NCBI RefSeq assembly: GCF_025399795.1
Contig: NZ_JAODTZ010000029.1
Span: 62,001-126,000, forward strand
DNA length: 64,000 bases
Reading direction: 5' to 3'
Source: Streptomyces rhizosphaerihabitans
GTDB lineage: Bacteria > Actinomycetota > Actinomycetes > Streptomycetales > Streptomycetaceae
Shown: piece by piece, positions 1 to 8,870 of the stretch
Layout of the letters: every line of letters starts with the position of its first letter
Position numbering within the stretch: position 1 is the stretch's first letter
The notes under the pieces: model-generated
Seen by the model: only the letters and a program-made list of their open reading frames with translations
Told to the model about the DNA's origin: nothing
Database searches by the model: none
Translations under genes and position numbers: made by a program

Positions 1-1032
1 ACGGCGAGCCCGTTGCAGCACATGCGCTGGCTGACCCCGATCTCCTGGGTCTTCCAGACGCTCGCCGTGTTCTTCCTGGTGGGCGGTCATGTGGCGACGA
101 AGAGCTACACGTCGGCGCAGGCGCGCGGCACGACGTACGGACAGTGGCTGCGCGCCCGGACGGGCCGTCTTCTGAGGCCGGTGGCGGCGGTGCTGGCGCT
201 CTGGGGGGTGGCGACGGCCTGCCTGCTGGTGTCCGGCGCGGACTTCGGCACGGTGCGCACGCTGGTGAAGCTGGCGCTGTCCCCGCTCTGGTTCCTGGTG
301 GTCTTCGCCGGACTGACAGCGGCGACACCGCTGGTGACCCGCCTCAACCCGCTGTGGCCGCTGGCCGTCGTCCTCCATGTGGACGTCATCCGCTTCGGCT
401 TCGGAGGCCCGGCGTGGCTCGGCTGGGTGAACCTCGCGGCGGGCTGGCTGGTGCCGTACGCCCTGGGCGCGGCCTGGACACGCGGCGAGCTGGAGCGGCG
501 GCGCGCGGGCTGGGTACTGTTCGGCGGCGGCGCGGTGGCGACGGCTGTGCTGGTGACGTGGGCGGGTTATCCGGCGTCCATGGTCGGCATACCGGGGGCT
601 GCCGTCTCCAACCTCGACCCGCCGACGCTGGCCGCGGTCACCTTCGGACTGGCCCAGTGCGGACTCGCCCTGCTGCTGCGCGAGCCGCTGCGCCGGGGGA
701 TGCGGCGCCCCGCTGTCTGGGCGGGCACAGCCTTCGTCAACCTCTCCGCGATGACGATATTCCTCTGGCACCAGACGTCCCTGATGGCGGTGACCGCCCT
801 CGGCCTGCTCGCGGGCCGGCTTCCCGGCCTGCACACCACCCCCGACTCCCTGGCGTGGGTGGCCGCGAGAGTCGCCTGGCTGCCCGTCTTCCTCTGCGCC
901 CTCGCCCTGTGCTGGTGCGCCTTCAGCATCCACGAGCGGGGACCCCGTCGTCCCACCGGCCGCCCGTCCCGAGTCGTCCGCGTCCACCGAGGCCGCGGCC
1001 CGGCCACACCCGAGGCGGCGCCCCGTGCCTAG
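1..1032 (+). CDS. Acyltransferase-3 family membrane protein, 3' part only
   Basis: The reading frame is open at base 1, so the true start lies outside the window and about 343 residues are visible. The protein is almost entirely hydrophobic helices (roughly 8-9 membrane segments) with short basic loops, as in the acyltransferase-3 (OafA/YrhL-like) family that O-acylates sugars, antibiotics or cell-wall polymers at the membrane. The segment with WHQTSLMAV near residue 255 fits a late transmembrane helix of this family. The conserved N-terminal His region is missing because of the window edge. The C-terminus is basic and proline-rich. The gene ends 10 bases before the likely start of the downstream histidine kinase. 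The substrate cannot be told from the sequence. Confidence 0.72.
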   Translation, partial: TASPLQHMRWLTPISWVFQTLAVFFLVGGHVATKSYTSAQARGTTYGQWLRARTGRLLRPVAAVLALWGVATACLLVSGADFGTVRTLVKLALSPLWFLVVFAGLTAATPLVTRLNPLWPLAVVLHVDVIRFGFGGPAWLGWVNLAAGWLVPYALGAAWTRGELERRRAGWVLFGGGAVATAVLVTWAGYPASMVGIPGAAVSNLDPPTLAAVTFGLAQCGLALLLREPLRRGMRRPAVWAGTAFVNLSAMTIFLWHQTSLMAVTALGLLAGRLPGLHTTPDSLAWVAARVAWLPVFLCALALCWCAFSIHERGPRRPTGRPSRVVRVHRGRGPATPEAAPRA

Positions 1033-1045
1033 GCTTGACGACGTG
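1030..1045 (+). promoter_or_regulatory. Leaderless-type promoter of the first histidine kinase
   Basis: TAGGCT at 1030-1035 is followed by seven bases and then GTG at 1043. This is the spacing expected when transcription begins on the start codon. It overlaps the stop of the preceding gene and supports GTG 1043 rather than GTG 1025 as the kinase start. Confidence 0.45.
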
Positions 1046-2680
1046 ACCAGCGAGGAGCACCGGCCCCCGAACAGTGAGCCCGCCAAGCTCCCTGACGACC
1101 CATCACGCCCGCCCGGGACACCCGCTTCCACCACCGGGCCTGGCAATTCCGCCACCACCGTACCCATGAGCCGGGCCCCCCGCGGTACCCGCGTACAGGT
1201 ACTCGCCCGGTCCCCTTTCCCGTTCCTGCGGGGGATCCTGGCCGAGCTCGCGGTGCCGGCGGCCGCGCCGCTGCCGCCGTTGTCCCGGCCCCGTTGGCTG
1301 CGCCGGCTGCCGCATGTCGTGGTGTGCGTGATCGCGCTCGGGCTCGGGCTGGCGGCCATGGACGAGCTGAGCGACGGCTATCGACTGGGTTTCCCGCTGG
1401 GCACGGTGAGCGGCATCGCGCTGGGCGCGGCGATCGTGCTCGCGCTGTGGCGTCCCGTGCCGGCCTGGTGGCTGTCGCTCGGCGCCACCGTGGTCGCCGC
1501 CGCCGCTGCCCGCTCGGACATGGTGGCGGCCGTCCCGGGACCGATGCCGGGACCGGGACCTGACTGGCCGTGGAGCACGCCCGCGATCATGGCGCAGGCC
1601 TTCGTGCTCTTCCTGCTCGCCCTGCGGCTGCCCACGCGCGTCGCAGTCGGCGCGCTGTCCCTGACCTGTCTGGCCACCTATGTGCTGCAGGGCCTGGTCG
1701 GCGGACCGTCGTACCCTCCGACGGCGATGTTCCCCGGACCGTCGTACCCTCCGACGGCGATGTTCCCCGGACCGTCGTATCACTCGACGGGAGCGCTCGC
1801 GGTCGTCGTCTTCGCCGCCGTCGTTCTTCTCGGCACAGCGCTGCGCGGTCGCCGTGAGGCCCGCACCCAACTGGTCGAGCAGGCTTCGCTGACCGAGGAG
1901 GAGCGAGCCCGCCGCACGGTCCTGGAGGAGCGCAGCCGTATCGCGCGTGAGCTCCATGACGTGGTCGCGCACCACATGTCGGTGATTTCCATTCAGGCGC
2001 AGGTCGCCCCGCACCTGGTCGAGAATCCGACCGAGGAATTGAAGGAGAACCTGGAGGGCATCCGGCAGAACGCCCTGGAGGCGCTGACCGAGCTGCGCCG
2101 GGTGCTCGGAGTGCTGCGTTCGGAGAATCCGGAGGACCCGTACGGCCTCGGTGCGGGTGCCGGCGTGGCGCCGGACGCCCCGCAGCCCACGCTGGGCCGC
2201 CTCGACGCCCTGGTCGAGAACACCCGCGCCGCGGGACTGGACGTGACCACGGAGATCACCGGGGAACAGCTTCCCCTGGCACCGGGCGTCGAGCTGTCGG
2301 CCTACCGGATCATCCAGGAGGCACTGAGCAACGCCCTGCGCCATGCGCCGGGTTCCGCGGTCAAGGTGGAGCTCTGGCACTTTCCGCGGGGTCTCCAGGT
2401 GAGAGTCGTCAACTCGCGGCCCGAGCGCCCCGCTCCGCCGTCCCCGGGCGCGGGACACGGACTGCTCGGCATGCGTGAGCGCGTCGCGATGCTGGGTGGC
2501 ACCCTCGTGACCTCAAAGACGTCGTGCGGCGGTTTCGCAGTGGCGGCCTTCCTCCCGGGCAACGGCCCCGCACCCACCGACGACGACGCGCCCACCCACG
2601 ATGCCGCCCGGACCGACGACACCTTCACCAGCCTCCCAGACGACACCTTCACAGGCCTTCCAGGGGAAGAGACGCCATGA
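1043..2680 (+). CDS. DesK/NarL-type sensor histidine kinase
   Basis: A 545-residue membrane histidine kinase. A proline-rich N-terminus precedes about six hydrophobic segments. These are followed by a coiled-coil linker and a HisKA_3 dimerisation domain with RELHDVVAHHMS, in which His305 (from GTG 1043) is the predicted phosphoacceptor. The C-terminal HATPase_c domain shows the N-box (EALSNALRHAP) and G-box (GHGLLGMRERVAMLGG). No separate sensor domain is seen, so the signal is probably sensed in or near the membrane. The stop overlaps the ATG of the response regulator (ATGA), so the two are co-translated and form a cognate pair. The loop before the last membrane segment contains an exact 11-residue repeat. 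GTG 1043 is preferred over GTG 1025 because of the leaderless promoter spacing. Confidence 0.9.
   Translation: MTSEEHRPPNSEPAKLPDDPSRPPGTPASTTGPGNSATTVPMSRAPRGTRVQVLARSPFPFLRGILAELAVPAAAPLPPLSRPRWLRRLPHVVVCVIALGLGLAAMDELSDGYRLGFPLGTVSGIALGAAIVLALWRPVPAWWLSLGATVVAAAAARSDMVAAVPGPMPGPGPDWPWSTPAIMAQAFVLFLLALRLPTRVAVGALSLTCLATYVLQGLVGGPSYPPTAMFPGPSYPPTAMFPGPSYHSTGALAVVVFAAVVLLGTALRGRREARTQLVEQASLTEEERARRTVLEERSRIARELHDVVAHHMSVISIQAQVAPHLVENPTEELKENLEGIRQNALEALTELRRVLGVLRSENPEDPYGLGAGAGVAPDAPQPTLGRLDALVENTRAAGLDVTTEITGEQLPLAPGVELSAYRIIQEALSNALRHAPGSAVKVELWHFPRGLQVRVVNSRPERPAPPSPGAGHGLLGMRERVAMLGGTLVTSKTSCGGFAVAAFLPGNGPAPTDDDAPTHDAARTDDTFTSLPDDTFTGLPGEETP
1703..1791 (+). repeat. 33-bp in-frame tandem repeat in the kinase loop
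   Basis: Units at 1703-1735 and 1736-1768 are identical, and a third, diverged partial copy starts at 1769. Each unit encodes GPSYPPTAMFP, so copy number changes keep the frame. The repeat sits in the loop before the last transmembrane segment, where a sensing surface would be expected. Confidence 0.9.
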
Positions 2681-3357
2681 CGACCGTGAGCGGCACCATC
2701 CGCGTACTGATCGCCGACGACCAGCAGATGGTCCGGCAGGGATTCACCGTGCTGCTCAACACCCACCCGGGCATCGAGGTGATCGGCCAGGCCGTCGACG
2801 GACTCGACGCGATTCTCAAGGTCGCCGAACTCGCCCCGGACGTCGTCCTGATGGACATCCGCATGCCCGAACTCGGCGGTATCGAGGCGACCCGCCGCAT
2901 CACCACCGACACGCCGCACATCAAAGTCCTGGTACTCACCACCTTCGACCTCGACGAGTACGTCTACGAAGCTCTCCGCGCCGGCGCCTCCGGCTTCCTC
3001 CTCAAGGACGCCTCGGCCGATCAACTCGCGGAGGCGGTCCGCGTCGTAGCGGCCGGCGACGCCCTCCTCGCCCCCGGCATCACCCGCCGCCTCATCGCCG
3101 AGTTCTCCCGCCTCGACTCCACCCCGCGCGCCCCCCTCAAGCAACGCGTCGGCGACCTCACCGAACGCGAAACCGAGGTCCTGGCCCACATCGCCCAGGG
3201 CCTCTCCAACGCCGAGATCGCCCAACGCCTGGTGGTGGCCGAGCAGACCGTGAAAACCCACGTCGGCCGCATCCTCGTCAAACTCGGCCTGCGCGACCGC
3301 ACCCAAGCAGCGGTCTTCGCCTACGAATCGGGCCTGATCCGCCCCACGGGCTACTGA
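2677..3357 (+). CDS. NarL/FixJ-family response regulator
   Basis: A 226-residue response regulator. The receiver domain (about residues 7-125) has the acidic pair in IADDQQM, the phosphoacceptor Asp60 in VVLMDIRMPE and the switch Thr in VLTTFDLDEYV. The C-terminal LuxR-type helix-turn-helix (about 155-220) contains LTERETEVLAHIAQGLSNAEI. The ATG overlaps the kinase stop. It is very similar to the second regulator at 5008-5691, including the LDEYVY and LLKDAS blocks, which suggests that the two pairs arose by duplication. It is expected to bind DNA as a phosphorylated dimer. Targets are unknown. Confidence 0.93.
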   Translation: MTTVSGTIRVLIADDQQMVRQGFTVLLNTHPGIEVIGQAVDGLDAILKVAELAPDVVLMDIRMPELGGIEATRRITTDTPHIKVLVLTTFDLDEYVYEALRAGASGFLLKDASADQLAEAVRVVAAGDALLAPGITRRLIAEFSRLDSTPRAPLKQRVGDLTERETEVLAHIAQGLSNAEIAQRLVVAEQTVKTHVGRILVKLGLRDRTQAAVFAYESGLIRPTGY

Positions 3358-3649
3358 CCCACCAGCCCCCGCCAACCCTCACAACCCACGGAGGCACGGA
3401 GGCACGGAGGGCACGGAAGGCGTGATGGTCCCGCAGCGCACCCGTGGGCGTGAGGGGGTCCGCGCCCGGCCCCACGCCCCCGCACCTGTCCGCGCCCGGC
3501 CCCGCAGGCCCGCACCCGGACGCGAGTGCCCCACCACGGGCAGTCGCCGAGTCCACACCCCGGCCCTACCCGTAGTACCTGAGACGGACCCCCAAGGACC
3601 CTCCTCGCAGGTGACGACCCCACCCCCACCGGGCCCTACCGTTTTGAAC
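3358..3649. other. Intergenic region with short 8-bp repeats
   Basis: 292 bases without a convincing gene. At 3389-3420 the octamer GGAGGCAC-like unit is repeated three to four times with drift. The rest is C-rich. An upstream in-frame extension of the next kinase (from GTG 3422) covers this region but has no family similarity visible to me and is probably not translated. Confidence 0.6.
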
Positions 3650-3652
3650 GTG
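3637..3652 (+). promoter_or_regulatory. Leaderless-type promoter of the second histidine kinase
   Basis: TACCGT at 3637-3642, seven bases, then GTG at 3650. This is the same arrangement as in front of the first kinase. Confidence 0.45.
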
Positions 3653-5011
3653 ACCGAGACGACCCAGACGCAGACGATGTCCCCGCCCCCCGGCGGTGCC
3701 GGGGCCAAGCCCCGCAGCCCGGAGTACCGCCTCGCGGCGGACGCCGTACGCGGCCTGCGACAGGACATGTTCCACGACGCCTTCGCCTACCGCCCGCTTC
3801 GCCGCATGCGCACGGACGGCCCCATCACCCGCCGCCTCCCCGGAACCCTGCGCACGTACGCCGCCTGGACCCCGCACGCGACGGTGGCCGCGGCCGGCCT
3901 GCTGGCCATGGCCGCGGGCTCCACCGCCGCCGGCGGCCCCGGCGGCGGCCCGGTCGCGTCTCTGCTGTGCGGGCTCCTCGCCCTGCTCCCGGTCCTGGCG
4001 ACCCTCGTCCGTCCGATCGGCGCTTTCTGGTTCTCGATCGCGGCGGTCCCGGTCGTCGCCGTGTTCGACGGGGCCTGGGGCGACTGGCCGTGGGCGCCCG
4101 GCAGTTTCGTGGCGCACGTCACCGTGCTGACGGTCGTCGCCCTGCGGTCGCGCCCTCGCGTCGCGGCCTGGATGTGGCTGCTGACCGCGGCGTACGGCCT
4201 GATGGCCGAGACGCTCTTCGGCGGGGGCTACTACACCGCCACCACGTTCCCGCTCCTCTTCGTCTCCGCGCTCGCCCTTCTGATCGTCTCGGTTCTGAAC
4301 ATCCGCAGGGAAGCCGTGCAGGAAGTGACGGCCCACCAGTCGGAGACGGCCCAGGAGCGTTCCAAGCGCACGCTGCTCGAAGAGCGCACGACGATCGCCC
4401 GCGAGTTGCACGATGTGGTGGCGCACCACATGTCGGTTGTCGCCATCCAGGCGGAGGCGGCGCCCTACCGGGTGGAGAATCCGCCCCCGGAGCTGGAGCA
4501 GGCCTTCGTCACGATCCGGGAGAACGCGGTGGCGGCGCTGACCGAGCTGCGCCGTGTGCTGGGCGTGGTCAGAGCCGAGGACTACGAGGCTCCGGACGCA
4601 CCGCAGCCCACTCTCGCCGATCTGGACGCGCTCCTCGCCAACGTGCGGGACGCGGGTCTGACCGTGGAGAAGGCGGTCACCGGCGCGGTGCGCGAGCTTC
4701 CGCAGGGCGTCGAGCTGTCGGCGTACCGGATAGTCCAGGAGGCTCTCAGCAACACCCTGCGCCACGCGCCGGGAGCGTCGGCCCGCGTCGAGATCGGTTA
4801 TGTCCTCGGCGGGCTCGGCCTGCGCATAGTCAACGGCCCCGCGCCGGTGACGACTCTGGAGAAGTCCACGCACGGCGCGGGGCACGGCATCACGGGCATG
4901 CGCGAGCGGGTCACGATGCTGGACGGTGAGATGACGACGGGCGTCATGGACGACGGAGGGTACGAGGTGGCGGTGTTCCTGCCGGTGCGGTCGGGGGAGG
5001 AGACCGGATGA
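3650..5011 (+). CDS. DesK/NarL-type sensor histidine kinase (paralogue)
   Basis: A 453-residue histidine kinase with the same plan as the one at 1043-2680: about six membrane segments, a charged linker, HisKA_3 with RELHDVVAHHMSV (predicted phosphoacceptor His254) and a C-terminal ATPase domain (EALSNTLRHAPGA, GHGITGMRERVTMLDG). Long stretches match the first kinase (LTELRRVLGV, DAPQPTL.DLDALL, GVELSAYRI.QEALSN), so the two are close paralogues. The stop overlaps the ATG of the next regulator (ATGA). ATG 3677 is an alternative start. GTG 3650 is chosen for the leaderless promoter spacing. Confidence 0.9.
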   Translation: MTETTQTQTMSPPPGGAGAKPRSPEYRLAADAVRGLRQDMFHDAFAYRPLRRMRTDGPITRRLPGTLRTYAAWTPHATVAAAGLLAMAAGSTAAGGPGGGPVASLLCGLLALLPVLATLVRPIGAFWFSIAAVPVVAVFDGAWGDWPWAPGSFVAHVTVLTVVALRSRPRVAAWMWLLTAAYGLMAETLFGGGYYTATTFPLLFVSALALLIVSVLNIRREAVQEVTAHQSETAQERSKRTLLEERTTIARELHDVVAHHMSVVAIQAEAAPYRVENPPPELEQAFVTIRENAVAALTELRRVLGVVRAEDYEAPDAPQPTLADLDALLANVRDAGLTVEKAVTGAVRELPQGVELSAYRIVQEALSNTLRHAPGASARVEIGYVLGGLGLRIVNGPAPVTTLEKSTHGAGHGITGMRERVTMLDGEMTTGVMDDGGYEVAVFLPVRSGEETG

Positions 5012-5691
5012 CGGGCGGCACGGGCCGCGCGATCCGCGTACTGATCGCCGACGACCAGATGATGGTCCGCGAGGGCTTCTCCGTGCTGCTCGGCGCGATG
5101 CCGGACATCGAGGTGGTCGGTGAGGCGGTCAACGGCCGGGAGGCGGTCGACCGGGTCCGTGAACTGCAACCGGACGTCGTGCTGATGGACATCCGCATGC
5201 CGGAGATGAACGGGATCGACGCGACCCGGGAGATCGTCGCCGCGGACGGTGCCGCGAAGGTGCTGGTGCTGACGACGTTCGATCTCGACGAGTACGTGTA
5301 TCAGGCGCTGCGGGCAGGGGCGTCCGGGTTCCTGCTCAAGGATGCCTCGGCCCGCCAGCTCGCCGACGGGGTGAGGGTGGTGTCGGCCGGGGAGGCGCTG
5401 CTCGCCCCCTCGGTCACCAGGCGGCTGATCACGGAGTTCTCCAAGCTCGCGGACGCGCCCCGGCTGTCGGCGACGGCGCACGCGGCGTACGGGGATCTGA
5501 CCGATCGGGAGACGGAGGTGCTGGTGCTGATCGCGCAGGGGCTGTCGAACGCGGAGATCGCCGCGCGGCTCGTCGTCGCGGAGTCGACGATCAAGACCCA
5601 TGTGAGCCGCATCCTGGTGAAGCTGGGCCTGCGGGACCGGACGCAGGCGGCTGTGTTCGCGTACGAGGCGCGCCTGGTCACCCCGAGGTGA
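5008..5691 (+). CDS. NarL/FixJ-family response regulator (paralogue)
   Basis: 227 residues: receiver domain with IADDQMMVREGF, phosphoacceptor Asp61 in VVLMDIRMPEM and the TTFDLDEYV block, then a LuxR-type HTH (LTDRETEVLVLIAQGLSNAEI). It is translationally coupled to the kinase by the ATGA overlap. It shares most of its recognition-helix region with the regulator at 2677-3357, so the two systems could bind overlapping targets. No obvious target operator was identified. Confidence 0.93.
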   Translation: MTGGTGRAIRVLIADDQMMVREGFSVLLGAMPDIEVVGEAVNGREAVDRVRELQPDVVLMDIRMPEMNGIDATREIVAADGAAKVLVLTTFDLDEYVYQALRAGASGFLLKDASARQLADGVRVVSAGEALLAPSVTRRLITEFSKLADAPRLSATAHAAYGDLTDRETEVLVLIAQGLSNAEIAARLVVAESTIKTHVSRILVKLGLRDRTQAAVFAYEARLVTPR

Positions 5692-5840
5692 TCCTGGCAG
5701 GGCTGGTCACATCCCGGTGGCCGTGGCACGGAGAGGCGCACGGGGCGACGGGCGGGAGCCGGCCCTGCCGGGGTGACCGGGAGGGGGAGGCGGCGGCCCG
5801 TTGTCCAGGACGGCCCTGTTCAGCGGGGGGTGGGTCGGGC

Positions 5841-5855
5841 TAGCGTCCGTTCATG
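5841..5855 (+). promoter_or_regulatory. Leaderless-type promoter of the P450 gene
   Basis: TAGCGT at 5841-5846 lies six bases before ATG 5853, and no Shine-Dalgarno is present between them. Confidence 0.45.
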
Positions 5856-7073
5856 GCAGCTTTGGAGAGTTCGCGGGCCTTCGACCCGTGGGATCCGGCG
5901 TTCGTGGCGGACCCGTACCCGGCGTACGAGGAACTGCGTGCACGAGGCCGGGTGCACTACTACGAGCCGACGAACCAGTGGCTGGTGCCGCACCACGCGG
6001 ATGTGTCGGCGCTGCTGCGGGACCGCCGACTGGGCCGGACGTATCAGCACCGGTTCACGCACGAGGACTTCGGGCGGACCGCGCCGCCGCCGGAGCATGA
6101 GCCGTTCCATGTGCTCAACGATCACGGGATGCTCGATCTGGAGCCTCCGGACCACACGCGGATCCGGCGGCTGGTGTCGAAGGCGTTCACGCCGCGCACG
6201 GTGGAGCGGCTGAAGCCGTATGTGGAGGGCCTGGCGGGTGAGCTGGTCGACCGGCTGGTGGAGGCGGGCGGCGGGGATCTGCTGACCGATGTGGCGGAGC
6301 CACTGCCGGTGTCGGTGATCGCGGAGATGCTGGGTGTCCCGGAGTCCGAACGGGCACCGTTGCGGCCCTGGTCGGCGGACATCTGCGGTATGTACGAACT
6401 GAACCCGTCCGAGGAGGTGGCGCGGAAGGCGGTGCGGGCGTCGGTGGAGTTCACCGAGTACCTGCGAGGGCTGATCGAGGCCCGCCGCAAGGAGCCGGCG
6501 GACGATCTGATCTCGGGGCTCATCGCGGCGCACGACGAGGGCGACCGGCTCACCGAGCAGGAGATGATCTCCACCTGCGTGCTGCTGCTCAACGCGGGGC
6601 ACGAGGCGACGGTCAACTCGACGGTGACCGGTTGGTGGACCCTGTTCCGGCATCCCGGGCAGCTGGCGGCGCTGCGCGCGGACCACGCCCTGATCCCCAC
6701 GGCGGTGGAGGAGCTGATGCGCTACGACACCCCGCTCCAGCTGTTCGAGCGCTGGGTGCTGGACGACATCGAGATCGACGGGACGACGGTCCCTCGGGGC
6801 GCGGAGATCGCGATGCTCTTCGGTTCCGCGAACCGTGACGCCGAGGTGTTCGCGGACCCGGAGAGGTTGGACCTGTCCCGGGCGGAGAACCCGCACATCT
6901 CCTTCAGCGCGGGTATCCACTACTGCATCGGCGCTCCGCTGGCCCGGCTCGAACTGGCGGCGTCCATGAGCGCGCTCCTGACCAAGGCCCCCGCTCTCCG
7001 GCTCACCGAGGAACCGGTCCGCAAACCGAACTTCGTGATCCGCGGACTGGAGGGCCTGTCGGTCGAGGTCTGA
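5853..7073 (+). CDS. Cytochrome P450 (bacterial class I type)
   Basis: 406 residues, the usual length for a soluble bacterial P450. The I-helix oxygen-activation segment appears as LLLNAGHEATVNS, the K-helix as EELMRYDTP (in place of a strict ExxR, E-L-M-R), and the haem-binding loop as FSAGIHYCIGAPLARLE, with Cys358 as the predicted axial ligand. No ferredoxin or reductase gene is adjacent, so electrons must come from elsewhere. Neighbours are not a recognisable biosynthetic cluster, so the substrate is unknown. Actinomycete relatives act on polyketides, terpenes or xenobiotics. The ABC exporter genes just downstream are convergent and probably unrelated. Confidence 0.93.
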   Translation: MAALESSRAFDPWDPAFVADPYPAYEELRARGRVHYYEPTNQWLVPHHADVSALLRDRRLGRTYQHRFTHEDFGRTAPPPEHEPFHVLNDHGMLDLEPPDHTRIRRLVSKAFTPRTVERLKPYVEGLAGELVDRLVEAGGGDLLTDVAEPLPVSVIAEMLGVPESERAPLRPWSADICGMYELNPSEEVARKAVRASVEFTEYLRGLIEARRKEPADDLISGLIAAHDEGDRLTEQEMISTCVLLLNAGHEATVNSTVTGWWTLFRHPGQLAALRADHALIPTAVEELMRYDTPLQLFERWVLDDIEIDGTTVPRGAEIAMLFGSANRDAEVFADPERLDLSRAENPHISFSAGIHYCIGAPLARLELAASMSALLTKAPALRLTEEPVRKPNFVIRGLEGLSVEV

Positions 7074-7091
7074 CAGCCGTCGCGGACCCCT

Positions 7092-7123
7092 GCCCGGCGG
7101 CGCGACCTCTCCTGCCGCCGGGC
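7092..7123 (+). terminator. Hairpin terminator after the P450 gene
   Basis: A 10-bp perfect stem (7092-7101 with 7114-7123) and a 12-base loop, followed a few bases later by a short T-run at about 7133. It lies 18 bases after the stop codon. Confidence 0.6.
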
Positions 7124-7141
7124 CGCGCCACCTTTTGCCCC

Positions 7142-7247
7142 GCCTGCCACCTCGTCAGGCCGCCTGTCTGCCACCTGTTTTTTAGGCCCCCTGCCTGCCA
7201 CCTCGTCAGGCCGCGCGGTCTGTCATCCCGTCAGGCCGCGTCGGGCC
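7142..7247. repeat. Direct repeats in the convergent intergenic region
   Basis: A 22-base block (7142-7163) recurs at 7193-7214, 51 bases apart. Shorter TCAGGCCGC pieces follow up to the exporter stop, and a TTTTTT run lies between the copies. It looks like a small decayed minisatellite. Confidence 0.6.
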
Positions 7248-8870
7248 TTACGTCGTCAGGTCGCGGCGGCGCAGGGCCGTCAGTCCTGCCGCTGTCAGGG
7301 CCGCTGCGATCCCGGTGAGGACGAGCACCGGTGTCCAGGCCATGGTGCCGCCCGGCAGCTTCGGGAGGTGGCCGAAGGGGGAGAGGTCCATGACGGTCTG
7401 GGGGATGTTCAGGGCGGGCCCGATCCAGCCGAGGAGGAGGGCGAGGCCCGCCGCGGCCCAGGCACCGGGGGCGAGCCGGGGCGAGAGGCCGTAGAGCAGG
7501 ACGGCGACACCGCCCAGGGTCCAGATCGCCGGGACCTGGACCAGGCAGGCTCCGAGGACGGCGCCGAGTTCGGAGCCGTAGCCGAGAGCGAGGCCGAGTC
7601 CGCCGAGCAGCATGATCAGGCTTGCGCCGCCGAAGGCGAGGACGAGGTGTCCGCCGGCCCAGCGCAGCCGCCCGACGGCGGCGGCGAGCAGGGGTTCGGC
7701 GCGCTGCGAGGTCTCCTCGCCGTGCAGCCGGAGCACGGAGGAGACGATGTAGAGGGCGGCGACCATGCCCAGCATGTTCACCATGGCGGCGAGGAACGCG
7801 TCGGTGATGCCGGCCTGTCCACCCATCCGCTCGATGATCTCGCGGGTCTTGGCATTGCCGCCGACCAGGTCAGCGGCCCCCTTCGTGATGCCGCCGAACG
7901 CGGCGCCCGCGGCGAGGAAGCCGAGGCTCCAGCCGAGGACGGCGCCGCGTTGCAGCCGCCAGGCCAGTGCTTCGGCGGTGCCGAGGCGGCCGGTCGCGGG
8001 CCCCGGCCGGGTGGGCAGGAAGCTCATGCCGACATCCCGCCGCCCGGCGAGTGCGTAGGCGGCGGCACCCTGTGCGGCGACGGCCGCGACGAACAGCAGC
8101 AGGACCCACCAGCGTTCGTCCGCGAAGGCGCGGAGGTTCTCCAGCCAGCCCAGAGGGGAGATCCAGGTCAGCAACGACGAGCCGTCGTCGGTCGCCGAGT
8201 CGCCCGCCGCCCTGAGGACGAACGCGGCGCCGATCAGCCCGCCCGTCAGCCCCTTGGCGAGCCGTGCGCTCTCCGTCAGCTGGGCGACGATCGCGGCCAT
8301 GGTCGCGAAGACCATCCCGGTCGCGCCGATCGCGAGCCCCAACGCCAGGGCTCCGGAGCCGCCCTGTCCGGCGAGGCCGCCCGCGATGAGCAGGGCGAGG
8401 ACGCCGTTGGCGACGAGCGCCGCGAGCAGCGCGGCGGTCAGCGGGGCCCGCCGTCCGACCATCGCGGCGGAGATGAGTTCCTGCCGTCCGCTCTCCTCCT
8501 CGTCCCGGGTGTGCCGTACGACGATGATCAGGCTCATGATGGCGGCGAGGACTCCGGCGTAGCTGCCGATGCGCCAGGCGGTGAGTCCGCCGATCGAGTC
8601 GCTGAACACTGGCCCGTAGGTGGCGCGCAGGGAGCTGTTGGTGAGCATCTGCCGGGCCAGGGTGGCCCGTTCGGCCGGGGTGCTGTAGACGGTCTTCAGC
8701 GAGGCCGGCAGGGAGAGCACCAGCAGACCGGTCACGCCGATCCACAGCGGCATCATCACGCGGTCGCGGCGCAGCGCGAACCTCAGCAGCGTTCCGGTGC
8801 CGGCCAGCGGGCGGGAGCCGCCGACGCGTGCGGCGAAGGCGCCGGCGGCCGGGGTGGTCGTGGCGGTCAT
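7248..8870 (-). CDS. ABC-2 type exporter permease (polyketide-antibiotic exporter family)
   Basis: 540 residues with about 12 hydrophobic segments and a cytoplasmic block with RDEEESGRQELISAAMVGRRAP. This arrangement is typical of the large permeases paired with DrrA-like ATPases and annotated as exporters of polyketide antibiotics. The start ATG (8870) overlaps the stop of the ATP-binding gene (ATGA), so the two subunits are co-translated. The longer frame upstream of 8870 is a shadow of the ATPase gene. Function is probably export of a drug or lipid. The substrate is not visible. Confidence 0.88.
   Translation of the reverse strand: MTATTTPAAGAFAARVGGSRPLAGTGTLLRFALRRDRVMMPLWIGVTGLLVLSLPASLKTVYSTPAERATLARQMLTNSSLRATYGPVFSDSIGGLTAWRIGSYAGVLAAIMSLIIVVRHTRDEEESGRQELISAAMVGRRAPLTAALLAALVANGVLALLIAGGLAGQGGSGALALGLAIGATGMVFATMAAIVAQLTESARLAKGLTGGLIGAAFVLRAAGDSATDDGSSLLTWISPLGWLENLRAFADERWWVLLLFVAAVAAQGAAAYALAGRRDVGMSFLPTRPGPATGRLGTAEALAWRLQRGAVLGWSLGFLAAGAAFGGITKGAADLVGGNAKTREIIERMGGQAGITDAFLAAMVNMLGMVAALYIVSSVLRLHGEETSQRAEPLLAAAVGRLRWAGGHLVLAFGGASLIMLLGGLGLALGYGSELGAVLGACLVQVPAIWTLGGVAVLLYGLSPRLAPGAWAAAGLALLLGWIGPALNIPQTVMDLSPFGHLPKLPGGTMAWTPVLVLTGIAAALTAAGLTALRRRDLTT

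Noticed and set aside
1103..2458. 451-codon minus-strand frame over the first kinase
   Set aside because: Arg/Gly-rich shadow of a well supported gene.
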